This document shows, piece by piece, positions 15,751-24,422 of a stretch of 32,320 nucleotides of DNA (positions are counted from its first letter, which is position 1; each line of letters starts with the position of its first letter). The notes beneath the pieces were generated by a model. It had not been told where the DNA came from. It saw only the letters and a list, made by a program, of their open reading frames with translations, and did no database searches. The position numbers and the translations under genes were made by a program. Source of the DNA: Thermoplasmata archaeon HGW-Thermoplasmata-1 (lineage in GTDB: Archaea > Thermoplasmatota > E2 > GCA-002838935); contig PGXE01000001.1 in assembly GCA_002838935.1 (NCBI GenBank), positions 1 to 32,320 of the forward strand, written 5' to 3'.

Positions 15751-15978
15751 CGGCGCATACCGTCGGCATCGGCATAACCAACAACCGGCAGGAATGACGG
15801 CGAAATGAGCGATGAGGAGCTGGACTGTTAATGTGTGAAAAAGTCATTTTTAGCGGTTGGTGAATAATTGCACGATTGTGTCAATCTAATCGTCCGCTAA
15901 TCAGACATTAATCGATATGCAAATAACGGATTTTCGGATAATATGATTAGAGCCGCATAGTGCAGATGAAGCGACAGG

Positions 15979-15995
15979 TGCGGCATAGGTCCGCA
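15979..15995. promoter_or_regulatory. Possible operator upstream of the cation efflux gene
   Basis: TGCGG-cataggt-CCGCA is a 5-bp inverted repeat. Further TGCGGC copies lie at ~16008 and ~16019, before the TATA-like box at 16038. A metal-responsive repressor or activator site is an attractive reading given the downstream gene, but only the repeats themselves are seen. Confidence 0.3.
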
Positions 15996-16037
15996 TGAAA
16001 CAGAAGGGTGCGGCCGTAGTGCGGCATATAGACAACC

Positions 16038-16045
16038 CTATAAAC
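16038..16045 (+). promoter_or_regulatory. TATA-like element for the CDF transporter
   Basis: The sequence ctataaac is centred about 26 nt before the ATG at 16067, so transcription would begin at or next to that codon. This favours 16067 over the ORF-track start at 15995. Confidence 0.45.
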
Positions 16046-16066
16046 GCAAAAATCATCATCCCACTC

Positions 16067-16933
16067 ATGTCGATGTGCAAAAAGCATATGGGCCTTCTGA
16101 TAGCCGGCACCTCGGTCATCTTGAACGTGGTGCTTTTCGGGTTCAAGTTCTGGGTGGGGGAGATATCGAATTCGGTATCGCTTGTGGCCGACGCGTGGCA
16201 CACGCTTTCCGACAGTTTCACCTCGATAATCGTCATATTCGGTTTCTGGATGGCATCGCGCCCCGAAGACGAAAAGCACCCCTTCGGCCACGGGCGTGCG
16301 GAATCGGTGGGCGCCGTGGTTGTCGGAACCCTGCTCGGCGTAGTGAGCGTGGGTTTTTTCAGGCAGGCGATTCTGAGGTTAACCCATTACGAAGCCGCAA
16401 ATTTCGGGCTGCCTGCAATAATAGTCACCGCCGTCTGTATCATAGTAAAAGAGGGGATGGCGCAGGTTTCTATACGCGCGGGCCGCGGGGCGAATTCGCA
16501 ATCGCTTGTCGCCGACGGCTGGCACCACAGAAGCGACGCCATAACCTCGGTGATAATACTCGCCGGAATATTCATGGGTAAGTATCTATGGTGGATAGAC
16601 GGCGCGATGGGGATAGTCGTTTCGGCGTTCATACTTTATGCCGCAGTAGGCATCGTAAGGGAGGCCGCGAGCACGCTTTTGGGTGAATCGCCGAAAAAAG
16701 AGTTCGAAGACAGGATACGGAAGATAATCTGCGATGCGGCGCCCGAGGCGTGCAAGGCGCATCACCTGCACATGCATCACTACGGCGACCACACCGAGGT
16801 AACCGTGCATCTCTGCCTTCCGCCGCGAATGACCGTGAGGCGGGCGCACATCATCGCCAAGGGGGCGGAGGTCGCATTAAAAGAGAAGATGGGCATAGAT
16901 GCGACAATCCACATGGACCCGGACGACAACTGA
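16067..16933 (+). CDS. Cation diffusion facilitator (CDF) metal efflux protein
   Basis: Proton-coupled divalent metal exporter, 288 aa from the chosen start. There are six hydrophobic segments. The helix 2 site is DAWHTLSD (about 42-49) and the helix 5 site DGWHHRSD (about 150-157); these carry the Asp/His ligands of the transport site. KHPFGHGRAE between helices 2 and 3 is a further family mark. The cytoplasmic C-terminal domain (~200-288) contains KAHHLHMHHYGDH, a His-rich segment likely to bind metal. Zn2+ is the commonest substrate for such His/Asp sites, but Fe, Mn or Co cannot be excluded. The longer start at 15995 would add 24 residues and overlap the inverted repeat. Confidence 0.9.
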   Translation: MSMCKKHMGLLIAGTSVILNVVLFGFKFWVGEISNSVSLVADAWHTLSDSFTSIIVIFGFWMASRPEDEKHPFGHGRAESVGAVVVGTLLGVVSVGFFRQAILRLTHYEAANFGLPAIIVTAVCIIVKEGMAQVSIRAGRGANSQSLVADGWHHRSDAITSVIILAGIFMGKYLWWIDGAMGIVVSAFILYAAVGIVREAASTLLGESPKKEFEDRIRKIICDAAPEACKAHHLHMHHYGDHTEVTVHLCLPPRMTVRRAHIIAKGAEVALKEKMGIDATIHMDPDDN

Positions 16934-16955
16934 GAATTGAGCGGGGGCAAAAAGC

Positions 16956-18221
16956 GTGTCTGCAAGCGATATGGAACGGATTCTGCACGGTTTTCTCGCA
17001 TCCGATTGTAACCTCGGGGAGGGTTCGCCCGAAAAAGGGATGGGATGTGCGACGCTTGTCGAGGAGACGGAGATCGATGGCGGCTGTTTTCCGCGTTACG
17101 TAAACGAGTTCTGGACCCCCATGCAGCGGCAGGCAGGCTCCATTCACGAGATATCTTACCGCGCCTGCTTCAAGGCGCAACTCCCAAGGTTCTTCATAGA
17201 GCGCCTGAGCGGGGAAGGGGACGTCGTTTACGACCCGTTTTCAGGCAGGGGGACGACCGTGGTCGAGGCGGGCATCATGGGAAGACGCATAATATCAAAC
17301 GACGTGAATCCGCTCAGCAGCATACTGTCGCGCCCCCGATTCTTCATACCCGACCTCCATGAAATCGAGTCGAGGCTTTGCGGCATAAGGTTCGACGATG
17401 CCGCGCCTTGCGATATCGACCTCTCCATGTTCTATCACCCGCAGACGCTCAGGGAGATAGTGTCGCTAAAGAATTACCTTCAGGAGAAAAGCCGCGAAGG
17501 GACAGAGGACGACGTAGACCGGTGGATTCGGATGGTGGCGACTAACAGGCTGACGGGCCACTCGCCAGGATTCTTCTCGGTATACACGCTGCCGCCGAAC
17601 CAGGCGATTTCGCGAGAGCGGCAACTTCTGATAAACGAGTCGCGCAAGCAGGCCCCTGAATACCGGGACGTAAGGAAGATAATACTGCGCAAGTCGAAAA
17701 GCCTGCTAAGGAACGTCAGCGAAGGGCAGAGGGCGAACCTGTCGAAAGCCGGGGAAACGGCGTTATTCCTCTCCAGGGGCGCGCGCGGCACGCCTGAGAT
17801 ATGCGAAGGAAGCGTGCAGCTTACGGTCACCTCGCCACCGTTCCTGGATGTGGTCCACTATGCGAACGACAACTGGCTTCGCTGCTGGTTCAACGATCTC
17901 GATGCCGCAGGCATAGAATCCGGGATAACGATGGCAAAAACGGTCGCAGGCTGGTCGAAGGAGATGGCTGCCGTATTCGGTGAGCTTTACAGGGTAACGC
18001 GGCAAGGGGGTTTTGTCGCTTTTGAGGTTGGGGAGGTCAGGGGCGGAAAGGTGAATCTTGACGAGTGCGTCATCCCGCTGGGGATAGCCGCAGGTTTCGA
18101 GTGCCTGGGGGTGGTTGTCAATTCCCAGCAATTCACCAAGACCTCCAACATCTGGGGCGTGAGCAATATGTCGCGCGGAACGAACACCAACCGCATAGTT
18201 GTTTTCAAAAAGGAGAGGTGA
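16956..18221 (+). CDS. DNA methyltransferase, predicted N4-cytosine type
   Basis: A 421-aa SAM-dependent DNA methyltransferase. Motif I is DPFSGRGTTVVEA (about 93-105), and the acidic end of the next strand is SNDVNPLS. The catalytic motif IV is TSPPF (about 292-296). S/TPP-F/Y is typical of N4-cytosine enzymes, while D/NPPY marks N6-adenine ones. The order (SAM site first, catalytic site after a ~170-residue insert) resembles alpha/gamma classes; that insert would hold the target recognition region. The start is GTG at 16956, behind a weak gcggggg; ATG 16971 is the alternative. It lies 22 bp after the CDF gene and is followed by a coupled PD-(D/E)XK-like gene, suggesting a restriction-modification pair. 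Confidence 0.85.
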   Translation: MSASDMERILHGFLASDCNLGEGSPEKGMGCATLVEETEIDGGCFPRYVNEFWTPMQRQAGSIHEISYRACFKAQLPRFFIERLSGEGDVVYDPFSGRGTTVVEAGIMGRRIISNDVNPLSSILSRPRFFIPDLHEIESRLCGIRFDDAAPCDIDLSMFYHPQTLREIVSLKNYLQEKSREGTEDDVDRWIRMVATNRLTGHSPGFFSVYTLPPNQAISRERQLLINESRKQAPEYRDVRKIILRKSKSLLRNVSEGQRANLSKAGETALFLSRGARGTPEICEGSVQLTVTSPPFLDVVHYANDNWLRCWFNDLDAAGIESGITMAKTVAGWSKEMAAVFGELYRVTRQGGFVAFEVGEVRGGKVNLDECVIPLGIAAGFECLGVVVNSQQFTKTSNIWGVSNMSRGTNTNRIVVFKKER

Positions 18222-18226
18222 GCGGT

Positions 18227-18835
18227 TTGAACGGATTTTTCGAGTCATGCAGCGACGGAAGAACGGGCAGCGACGGAAGAACGGACGGCAGCGTCTTGGC
18301 GATAAGTGGAAACGGCGGCAGGCCGCTTCCGGCCGCAGTCGTATTGACGGACGAGATGATCCGCTCGGCAGAGGAGAAGGTGCCGTATACGAACGTCAAC
18401 CGCACAGTCGCTTCGCGGATAGACACGCTGACAGGCCTTCTCGGGGAATATGCATTCGCGCAGTATCTCTACGGCGACTGGAGGATGAACCGCGCCGAGG
18501 AGAACAGGGGGCGGGAGGACTTCGACGGCGTGGAGGTCAAGACCTCGGCGTTCCCGTACAGCGACAGGCTGCACCTGCTCGTGAGAGAGGACTATGCGGC
18601 GAAGAGAAAACCCTCATATTACGTACAGATAATAATAGACGTTCCCGACAGGAAAGCGGAGAGCATAGCTTCCGGCACCGTCGCGTATATCTGCGGCTAT
18701 GCAACGAGCGCGGAGGTGGACGATGCGCCAAAGAGGGATTTCGGTTCAAAGCGCGGGGGCGACGGCGGCTACCGTTGCCACTACATACCGCTTGGCAGGC
18801 TTCATCCCATAAGCGAGTTTGGTCCCGTCCATTAG
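18227..18835 (+). CDS. PD-(D/E)XK-like protein, candidate restriction endonuclease
   Basis: A 202-aa protein I do not recognise by family. LLGEYAFAQYLYGD (about 71-84) looks like the helix with a conserved Glu at the start of many restriction nucleases. REDFDGVEVKTS (about 97-108) supplies an Asp and a clear ExK, and YYVQIIIDV (about 131-139) is the next core strand. This is the expected order for a PD-(D/E)XK fold; the exact metal-binding Asp cannot be assigned by eye. The start is decided by the ribosome site: ggagaggtga ends 5 nt before the TTG at 18227. GTG 18218, overlapping the methyltransferase stop, is the alternative. The ORF-track start at 18065 lies inside the methyltransferase. 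The N-terminus carries an in-frame 18-bp duplication. Confidence 0.7.
   Translation: MNGFFESCSDGRTGSDGRTDGSVLAISGNGGRPLPAAVVLTDEMIRSAEEKVPYTNVNRTVASRIDTLTGLLGEYAFAQYLYGDWRMNRAEENRGREDFDGVEVKTSAFPYSDRLHLLVREDYAAKRKPSYYVQIIIDVPDRKAESIASGTVAYICGYATSAEVDDAPKRDFGSKRGGDGGYRCHYIPLGRLHPISEFGPVH
18250..18285 (+). repeat. Two tandem 18-bp copies inside the nuclease-like gene
   Basis: cagcgacggaagaacggg is followed directly by the same 18 bases with one change at the end. It is in frame and encodes SDGRTG then SDGRTD in a flexible N-terminal segment, so it should not disturb the fold. Confidence 0.85.
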
Positions 18836-18875
18836 ACCCGCCGCGCACGGTCAGACTGTTCTTTCTTCCAATCAT

Positions 18876-18884
18876 CATATAAAT
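18876..18884 (+). promoter_or_regulatory. TATA-like element for the OPT transporter
   Basis: The sequence catataaat lies about 30 nt upstream of the ATG at 18912, within an AT-rich pocket following the R-M pair. It indicates a separate promoter for the transporter. Confidence 0.45.
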
Positions 18885-18911
18885 CATATTTTGCTATATC
18901 CCCTCGCTAAC

Positions 18912-20813
18912 ATGCCGCGCAAGCTGAGGTCAGACTACCGCCGTCCGGTCACGGAGAAGTGCATCAGGGAGATATCCGAGGGTACGCTTTCGCGCTACGG
19001 CGAGACGATGTACGCAAACCTCAACAGCGGGCTGCTCGAGGAGTATTTCGACTACGAGAACGGCCTTGGCGAGAAAGGCCGCAGCGGAGGCGAGTGGAGC
19101 CTGAAGTCGATGATTCCCGCATTCATCATCGGTCTGCTTTTCGTTCCGATATCGATGTTCGCCGGTCTTAAGACAGGCTCCATGGCAAGCGGGCTTTTCT
19201 ACGTGGTCTACATCGTGTGCATCCTTCTCAAACAGGACGACAGGCAGACCAACATGGCGACGGCGCTTGCGACCTCGATAACCTCTGCCGGGGCGGGTTT
19301 CATATTCGTATTCCCTGCGATATATATACTGCGGTCCGAGGGCCTTTTACCCGAGATGGGCATTTCCGGGGTGATCGCGGCAGTCGTCCTCTCCGCGATA
19401 TGCGGCTTCATCGGCCTTCTCTACGTGCAGTTCGTAAGGCACAGGTGGATAATCGAGGACCCGTTGCCGTTTCCGGGGCTGCAGGCGAACATCAAGCTGA
19501 TGGAGATACCCCATTTCCTCTCACGCGGCGTGAGGGACAAGGCAAAGAGGTCGGTAAAATGGCTTGCGACGTCAACCGCGGCATCTCTCGCATTTACGTT
19601 CCTCCGGGAATTCCCGTTGAAGGGAAAGACCGCATTTGGCCGACTCTTTGGGCACTCCCGCCTGTATAACTCCGGAAACTTCGTGTTCGCGTCCGGCAGG
19701 TACTTCCAGATCGATTTCTTCCTAAGCCCGATGATGGTCGGGACAGGTTGGTTCCTCGGCCTGAAGAACTCGCTTCTCGTGGTCGGCGGCAGCCTGCTCA
19801 CGTGGTTTGCGGTAAACCCGCTGCTCATAACCCTGAAGTGGACATACTGGGATTCGGCTTCGGGAAGTTACCTCTGCGCAGCGGATACCTTTTCGGCTTA
19901 TGCGAACCTTGCCAGATACATAGCGATAGGCGCCATACTCGGCGCCGGAATCACCAGCCTGATAAAGATGATCGGCAAGATAAAGCCCTCCCTCGACAGG
20001 CACCTGTTCCCGGCATGGCTGCTCGCGATGTTCTCCGTCCTGCTCGTGGCAAGCGGCTTTGCGCTCTTCTGGTGGATGGGGCTGCCGATACACATAGCCA
20101 TCATCATGCCGCTGCTCATATTCCTGCTATATACGCTCCTTTCCCTCATAGCCTTGAAGGCGCAAGGCGAGGTCAGCATGCTGCCTGTATCCTCGATGGC
20201 GTTCGTTGCCATACTTGCGACGGTCGGGGTCGCAAGGGCTTTTCCATCATTCCTCGGACCGGCGGTAATCGCGGCGCTCGTGGGCGTAACCGCATTCGGC
20301 GTCGGCGTCGGCAATTCGGGTGGCGCCATGACATCCCTCAAGATTGGGTTATACGCGGGCAACCGCCCAAAATCCGTGATGCTTACCCAGTTCTTTGGCA
20401 TAGTGCCGGGAGTCATCGTCGCGGCGATATTCGGCGTGGCGCTAAGCACGGCCATGGTGAACGGGCAGATAATCGTGGCCGCCCCGCAGGCGAACGCGTC
20501 CGCATTTCTCACGAGGATGTTCATCAACGGCCACGTCGACTACCTGCTCTTTGGCATCGGCGGCGCAATCGGCATAGCTGTCGAACTCCTGACCGGGAGA
20601 GGCGTATCCTTCGCTCTTGGAATGTATTTTCCGCTTAGCCTGTCGCTTCCGTTTCTTGCGGGCGGGCTTTCAAGGGGAATATTCGAGAAGAGGTGCAAAA
20701 CCAAAAGGGAAGAGAAAATCAACACCTCTTATCTCGTCATATCGGGCCTAATAATCGGCGAGGCGCTCGTAGGGACGATAGTTGCGATATATGCGATAAT
20801 GGCGATTGGCTGA
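18912..20813 (+). CDS. OPT family oligopeptide/metal-chelate transporter
   Basis: A 633-aa polytopic membrane protein with roughly 14-16 helices, consistent with the OPT (oligopeptide transporter) family, whose members import peptides or metal-siderophore chelates. A hydrophilic N-terminus of ~65 residues precedes the first helix (SMIPAFIIGLLFVP). RWIIEDPLPFPGLQAN (about 178-193) and the later GNSGGAMTSLKIGLYAGNRPK are typical conserved loops, the latter being the OPT glycine/lysine loop before helix ~11. The ATG was chosen over the ORF-track start 18819 because it lies just below a TATA-like box and avoids overlap with the nuclease-like gene. Substrate cannot be predicted. Confidence 0.88.
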   Translation: MPRKLRSDYRRPVTEKCIREISEGTLSRYGETMYANLNSGLLEEYFDYENGLGEKGRSGGEWSLKSMIPAFIIGLLFVPISMFAGLKTGSMASGLFYVVYIVCILLKQDDRQTNMATALATSITSAGAGFIFVFPAIYILRSEGLLPEMGISGVIAAVVLSAICGFIGLLYVQFVRHRWIIEDPLPFPGLQANIKLMEIPHFLSRGVRDKAKRSVKWLATSTAASLAFTFLREFPLKGKTAFGRLFGHSRLYNSGNFVFASGRYFQIDFFLSPMMVGTGWFLGLKNSLLVVGGSLLTWFAVNPLLITLKWTYWDSASGSYLCAADTFSAYANLARYIAIGAILGAGITSLIKMIGKIKPSLDRHLFPAWLLAMFSVLLVASGFALFWWMGLPIHIAIIMPLLIFLLYTLLSLIALKAQGEVSMLPVSSMAFVAILATVGVARAFPSFLGPAVIAALVGVTAFGVGVGNSGGAMTSLKIGLYAGNRPKSVMLTQFFGIVPGVIVAAIFGVALSTAMVNGQIIVAAPQANASAFLTRMFINGHVDYLLFGIGGAIGIAVELLTGRGVSFALGMYFPLSLSLPFLAGGLSRGIFEKRCKTKREEKINTSYLVISGLIIGEALVGTIVAIYAIMAIG

Positions 20814-20830
20814 AAACTTTTTTCGCGTCC
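20814..20830 (+). terminator. T-rich terminator candidate after the OPT gene
   Basis: aaaacttttttcgcg directly follows the OPT stop. Oligo-T tracts end transcription in many archaea, and the next gene is convergent. No strong hairpin is seen. Confidence 0.35.
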
Positions 20831-20920
20831 GCAAGCCCGAAAAGGCGGAACCTGCCCCGGCGCGGCGTGCTTGGCAAAACATTGCACAATAATCGAGGCA
20901 CCCGCAGCCTTGCATAATTC

Positions 20921-22090
20921 TTACATAAAGTAGTAAATCAGGTTTGCAATCGCCGCGGCTGCGACCGAGGCGGCGAGAAACAGCAGGTAACCGCGAAATT
21001 CCGGCCTGTAGTATTCATAGGTTAGCGCCAGGCAGAGATGCAGCGGCGATATCATGTAGCCAAGGAATGACGAGATGTAGAAAAGCGCGGCCACGCCTGC
21101 GCCGTCGATCAGGTCGGCCATCACAGGGTAACAGAGGCCTATCGTTCCGGGCGCGCTCCCAAGCAGGAATCCTATGATAAACGGGAAAAGCGACACGAGC
21201 AGGGTCGGCGGGACGAACGAGAAGAGGGCGAGTATCTCCGATGCGGCGCCTGAAGCCAGCACGAGGTTCTTGAAGAGGAATATGCCCACTATCGAAAGGG
21301 GAAGCTTGAACGCCACCCCTTCCCGCAGATGGGAGAGTTTTCCGTTGTTTAACATCGCAAGCCCGATGCCGACAGGAAGGGCTATGAGAAATGCGAGGTA
21401 CGATGGAAGGATAAACGAAAGCCCTATGGAGAGGGCGACAGGCACGGCTATCGGGAGAAACGGCAAGATGCCGATCCTGCCGCGCTCCCGGTCATTTCGT
21501 TTTTCGCTTTTACCCACTCTCAGAATAAGATATGCGGCCCCGATGAAGAGCGTGACGCCCGTCATCGGCAGCAGGTAGAGCAGGAGCCTGTATATCGACA
21601 CGCCTGCAAGCTCGGACATCAGCACGAACGAGGAGGCTATCGGAAATATCAGGACGAGCATGTGCCGAAACCAGATGTTGATAAAGAAGAGGTCCATCGC
21701 CTTCAATCCTTCGCCCTTCTCCTTTACCAACGGCGCCGAGATGAGCGCGCCGCCCGGAACAGGCAAAAGCCCGAGAATCGCAGGGATGGACGCAAGAAGG
21801 GCGCGCTTTGAAAGGACTCCTTCAAGCCCTAGAAGAATCTCCTTTATCTGCCCGTTTCGCTTCATCAGCGTCGCAAGCATGCCGATCATCAGCATTATCG
21901 CGGCAAGTGACCAGGTAAGCGGGTCGATTAGTGTCTCCGCCAGCACGCGCAAAAAGAGATCCCTCACCGCCAAAATTCCCATTACGAGCGAGCCTGCAAA
22001 AAGCCCTAGCGCGATGTTCTTTTTCCATATCGTGAGCCCGACTACCGTTGCGAACGAAACGGCGAGCACGGCGAGGGTGAATGACGACAC
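20921..22090 (-). CDS. DUF401 family membrane protein
   Basis: An integral membrane protein, 389 aa from the chosen start, with about ten helices. GLLPVPGGALISAPLV is the signature of DUF401, a family related to the ion-transporter superfamily of carboxylate/gluconate-type carriers; RHMLVLIFPI and GSAPGTIGLCYPV are further conserved loops. The ORF-track start is a GTG at 22138. I prefer the GTG at 22090: it begins at the first helix as relatives do, and lies 26 nt below minus-strand gttttaaag, which would give a leaderless mRNA. It is convergent with the OPT gene. Substrate unknown. Confidence 0.82.
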   Translation of the reverse strand: MSSFTLAVLAVSFATVVGLTIWKKNIALGLFAGSLVMGILAVRDLFLRVLAETLIDPLTWSLAAIMLMIGMLATLMKRNGQIKEILLGLEGVLSKRALLASIPAILGLLPVPGGALISAPLVKEKGEGLKAMDLFFINIWFRHMLVLIFPIASSFVLMSELAGVSIYRLLLYLLPMTGVTLFIGAAYLILRVGKSEKRNDRERGRIGILPFLPIAVPVALSIGLSFILPSYLAFLIALPVGIGLAMLNNGKLSHLREGVAFKLPLSIVGIFLFKNLVLASGAASEILALFSFVPPTLLVSLFPFIIGFLLGSAPGTIGLCYPVMADLIDGAGVAALFYISSFLGYMISPLHLCLALTYEYYRPEFRGYLLFLAASVAAAAIANLIYYFM

Positions 22091-22111
22091 AACCCTGAAT
22101 CCGGAATCGGT

Positions 22112-22120
22112 CTTTAAAAC
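22112..22120 (-). promoter_or_regulatory. TATA-like element for the DUF401 gene
   Basis: Minus-strand ttttaaaga is centred 26 nt before GTG 22090 and lies inside the ORF-track extension, which is the reason to shorten the gene. Confidence 0.35.
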
Positions 22121-22273
22121 ATATAGGGAAACAAACACCTAGGGAAACCGGTGGCAGACCGGCGCAAGACGCCGCGGTCGGGAGAATCGGGAATTAGAAT
22201 TACTATAAATCAAATAGGCCGGTCAGACAGTAGATGATGAATGGAATGAGCGAGCGGGGCGCGAAAAAGAATC

Positions 22274-22690
22274 TTACCCAGACAGCTTCATTATCGCTTC
22301 GGCTATGTCGCCTTTCGCCTCTTCGAGCGCCTTCCTTGCGGTCTTATTGTCAACTCCGGCCTGGCCTGCCACGAGCGCGACGTCGTCGTCGGATATCTCC
22401 AATACCACATCGTCCATGCTGCCCGTCACGGCGGCAGTTTCGGCAGCCCTGTTTTTCTGCTCTTCCGCGGCACCGGCCTTATTGACTACGGTCGGGGTTC
22501 CGGAAAGCTGGTAGGTCTTGCCCTGCGGGGTGTTCATTATCGTGACCTCGGCGTCCCTGAAAACGTAGTCCTTTGTCGGGGTCTTTATGACGACCTGCTC
22601 GACATCCGGAATCTCCTCTACGTTTATACCAAGGCGCCTCATCATCATGTTCATCTGCTTTGCGTTCATCTTGCCCATTCCCGGCATCAT
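22274..22690 (-). CDS. nac: Nascent polypeptide-associated complex protein (alpha-NAC homologue)
   Basis: Archaeal NAC, a ribosome-associated homodimer that contacts emerging polypeptides, 138 aa. The Met-rich start MMPGMGKMNAKQMNMMMRRLGI is characteristic. The NAC domain (~30-75) contains VVIKTPTKDYVFRDAEV. A flexible linker leads to a C-terminal UBA domain (~97-138) with DDVALVAGQAGVDNKTARKALEEA. The ORF track uses a TTG seven codons upstream; ATG 22690 is preferred because gggaagtgacc, a good Shine-Dalgarno match, ends about 3-5 nt before it and the protein then starts like its relatives. It is divergent from the NnrE/NnrD gene. Confidence 0.93.
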   Translation of the reverse strand: MMPGMGKMNAKQMNMMMRRLGINVEEIPDVEQVVIKTPTKDYVFRDAEVTIMNTPQGKTYQLSGTPTVVNKAGAAEEQKNRAAETAAVTGSMDDVVLEISDDDVALVAGQAGVDNKTARKALEEAKGDIAEAIMKLSG

Positions 22691-22839
22691 GAAGGTCACT
22701 TCCCGACTCAAGGTATTGCGCCTTTGCGTTTAACGTTTTCTGGTGGTTGTCTGTTTGCCCCACTCTAGCGGATAAGGCAAAGTTTATCCGCACCGCAGAC
22801 TTAACATATAACGCCTAATTCCTAATCGCAGGTGGTCAT

Positions 22840-24315
22840 ATGATATCCGCAACCCGCGCAAGAGCGATAGACCATAACGCCCAGCATCTCGGCGTAAAGG
22901 CAAGCGACATGATGGAAGCCGCAGGAAGGGCGGTCGCCGGGAAGTGCGTGGAGCTATATCCGAAGGCAATGCAGGTGCTGTTACTTTGCGGATCCGGAAA
23001 CAACGGCGGCGACGGTTTTGTTGCGGCAAGATATCTAAAGGATGCCGGCTATGAATCCGAGATACTTTTATTCGCACCGCACCCGTTGGCGGGAGACGGC
23101 GGCATGGCAGCCGATAACCTGAAGAAGGCAAAAGAACACGGGGTCAAGGTTATGGAGCATCGTCCCGGCGGGCTGCCTGATGCACCGCTTGCCGAGATGT
23201 TCGACGGGTATGATCTGTTGGTGGATTCGATGCTCGGCGTCGGTGCATGCGGCAAGCTGAGAGAACCCTATCTTTCGGCCGCAAGGATGCTAAACGCTTC
23301 GGGCAGGCCGGTGCTTTCGGTGGACGTCCCGACAGGGTTTGGAACGGGCGAGGCCGTGCTGCCTCAGGTTACCGTGACCTTCCACGATGCCAAGGAGGGG
23401 ATGACCGGGGAGAACAGCGGCAGGATAATAATCGTGCCAATCGGCATCCCGGATAGGGCGGCGACCCATTTCGGCCCCGGCGACCTGCGTTTTTGTTTTC
23501 CGGTTCCGGCAGCCGATTCGCATAAGGGCGACAACGGCAGGGTCCTGGTCATCGGCGGCGGCCCTTACCCGGGTGCGCCGGTTCTTGCGGCAATGGCCGC
23601 GCTTCGCTCCGGCTGCGACCTCGTCTTTTTGGCAGTGCCGCAGCCCTGCTATAACTCGGCCGCATGCCACTCACCCGACCTCATAGTCCGCGCCCTGCCG
23701 CACGAAACGCTTTGCGAAGAGGACGTTCCTGCGATAGAAGCACTTTTGCATAAGGCGGATGCCGTGCTCGTGGGGCCGGGCCTTGGCGACTCGAAAGAGA
23801 CCCGCGCGGCCGTGCAGTCGGTTCTTAGAATCTGCATCGCGGCGGGAAAGAGAGTCGTCGTGGACGCGGATGCCGTTTCGCCGGCGTCAGGCATCCTGCG
23901 GGAACTGCGCGACAAAGGCGTCGTTTTCACCCCCCACGCGGGAGAGTTCTTCGAGCTTACCGGAAAGAGGCTGCCGCAAGGCGTCCAAAAAAGGGCGGAA
24001 CTGGTCGATTCCGAAGCCCGCTCGATAGGCGCGACGATATTGCTAAAGGGCAAAGAGGACATCGTGAGCGACGGAAAAGAAACCAGATTCAATTCCACGG
24101 GCTGCGCCGGCATGACCGTAGGCGGCACGGGCGACGTTCTTGCGGGTGTTACCGCATCCCTGCTTTCGAGGGGGGTCTGCCCGCTGGATGCAGCTGGGCT
24201 CTCTGCTTTCATAAACGGAAAGGCAGGAGAGCTATGCTTCGAGGAATTTTCCTACGGCATGGTCGCAAGCGACCTGATTGCGGCTATACCGAAGGTTCTG
24301 AAAAGCCTTCTTTGA
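22840..24315 (+). CDS. nnrD: Bifunctional NAD(P)H-hydrate epimerase / ADP-dependent dehydratase
   Basis: Repairs hydrated NAD(P)H: the N-terminal epimerase (NnrE/YjeF_N, ~1-215) interconverts the R and S hydrates, and the C-terminal kinase-like domain (NnrD, ~220-491) dehydrates the S form using ADP. Visible motifs are GSGNNGGDGF (about 51-60) of the epimerase, HKGDNGRVLVIGG (about 227-239), GPGLG (about 312) and GGTGDVLAG (about 428), the nucleotide-binding loop of the dehydratase. The fused arrangement and length are normal. The ATG has ggtgg about 5 nt upstream, and a TATA-like acatataac at 22803. A diverged copy of its last ~40 residues lies 0.9 kb downstream. Confidence 0.94.
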   Translation: MISATRARAIDHNAQHLGVKASDMMEAAGRAVAGKCVELYPKAMQVLLLCGSGNNGGDGFVAARYLKDAGYESEILLFAPHPLAGDGGMAADNLKKAKEHGVKVMEHRPGGLPDAPLAEMFDGYDLLVDSMLGVGACGKLREPYLSAARMLNASGRPVLSVDVPTGFGTGEAVLPQVTVTFHDAKEGMTGENSGRIIIVPIGIPDRAATHFGPGDLRFCFPVPAADSHKGDNGRVLVIGGGPYPGAPVLAAMAALRSGCDLVFLAVPQPCYNSAACHSPDLIVRALPHETLCEEDVPAIEALLHKADAVLVGPGLGDSKETRAAVQSVLRICIAAGKRVVVDADAVSPASGILRELRDKGVVFTPHAGEFFELTGKRLPQGVQKRAELVDSEARSIGATILLKGKEDIVSDGKETRFNSTGCAGMTVGGTGDVLAGVTASLLSRGVCPLDAAGLSAFINGKAGELCFEEFSYGMVASDLIAAIPKVLKSLL

Positions 24316-24422
24316 TTCGCCGCAAATTTCGGGCCCGCCGCAAAATATGCAACTTTTATAAACCCCCGGACACATAAACCCCTAGACACAAACACTTACC
24401 TATCTTGCGAGGGGAAAATACA

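Larger units (their letters stand above)
15573..15994. other. Gene-free stretch between divergent genes
   Basis: About 420 bp (to ~16066 if the shorter CDF start is right) without a convincing gene. It contains the UPF0316 promoter region, the 16-bp tandem array with its inverted arm, AT-rich sequence around 15840-15950, and TGCGG/CCGCA elements next to the CDF promoter. I see no tRNA-like or other recognisable RNA fold. Confidence 0.6.

Noticed and set aside
18199-18882. 227-aa plus-strand ORF in another frame of the nuclease-like gene
   Set aside because: It is Arg-rich and low in hydrophobic core, has no start signal, and overlaps the next gene's promoter; the 18227 frame holds the ExK motif.
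19748-20638. 296-aa ORF inside the OPT gene
   Set aside because: An out-of-frame shadow rich in Arg, His and Pro, while the OPT frame is a clean membrane protein.
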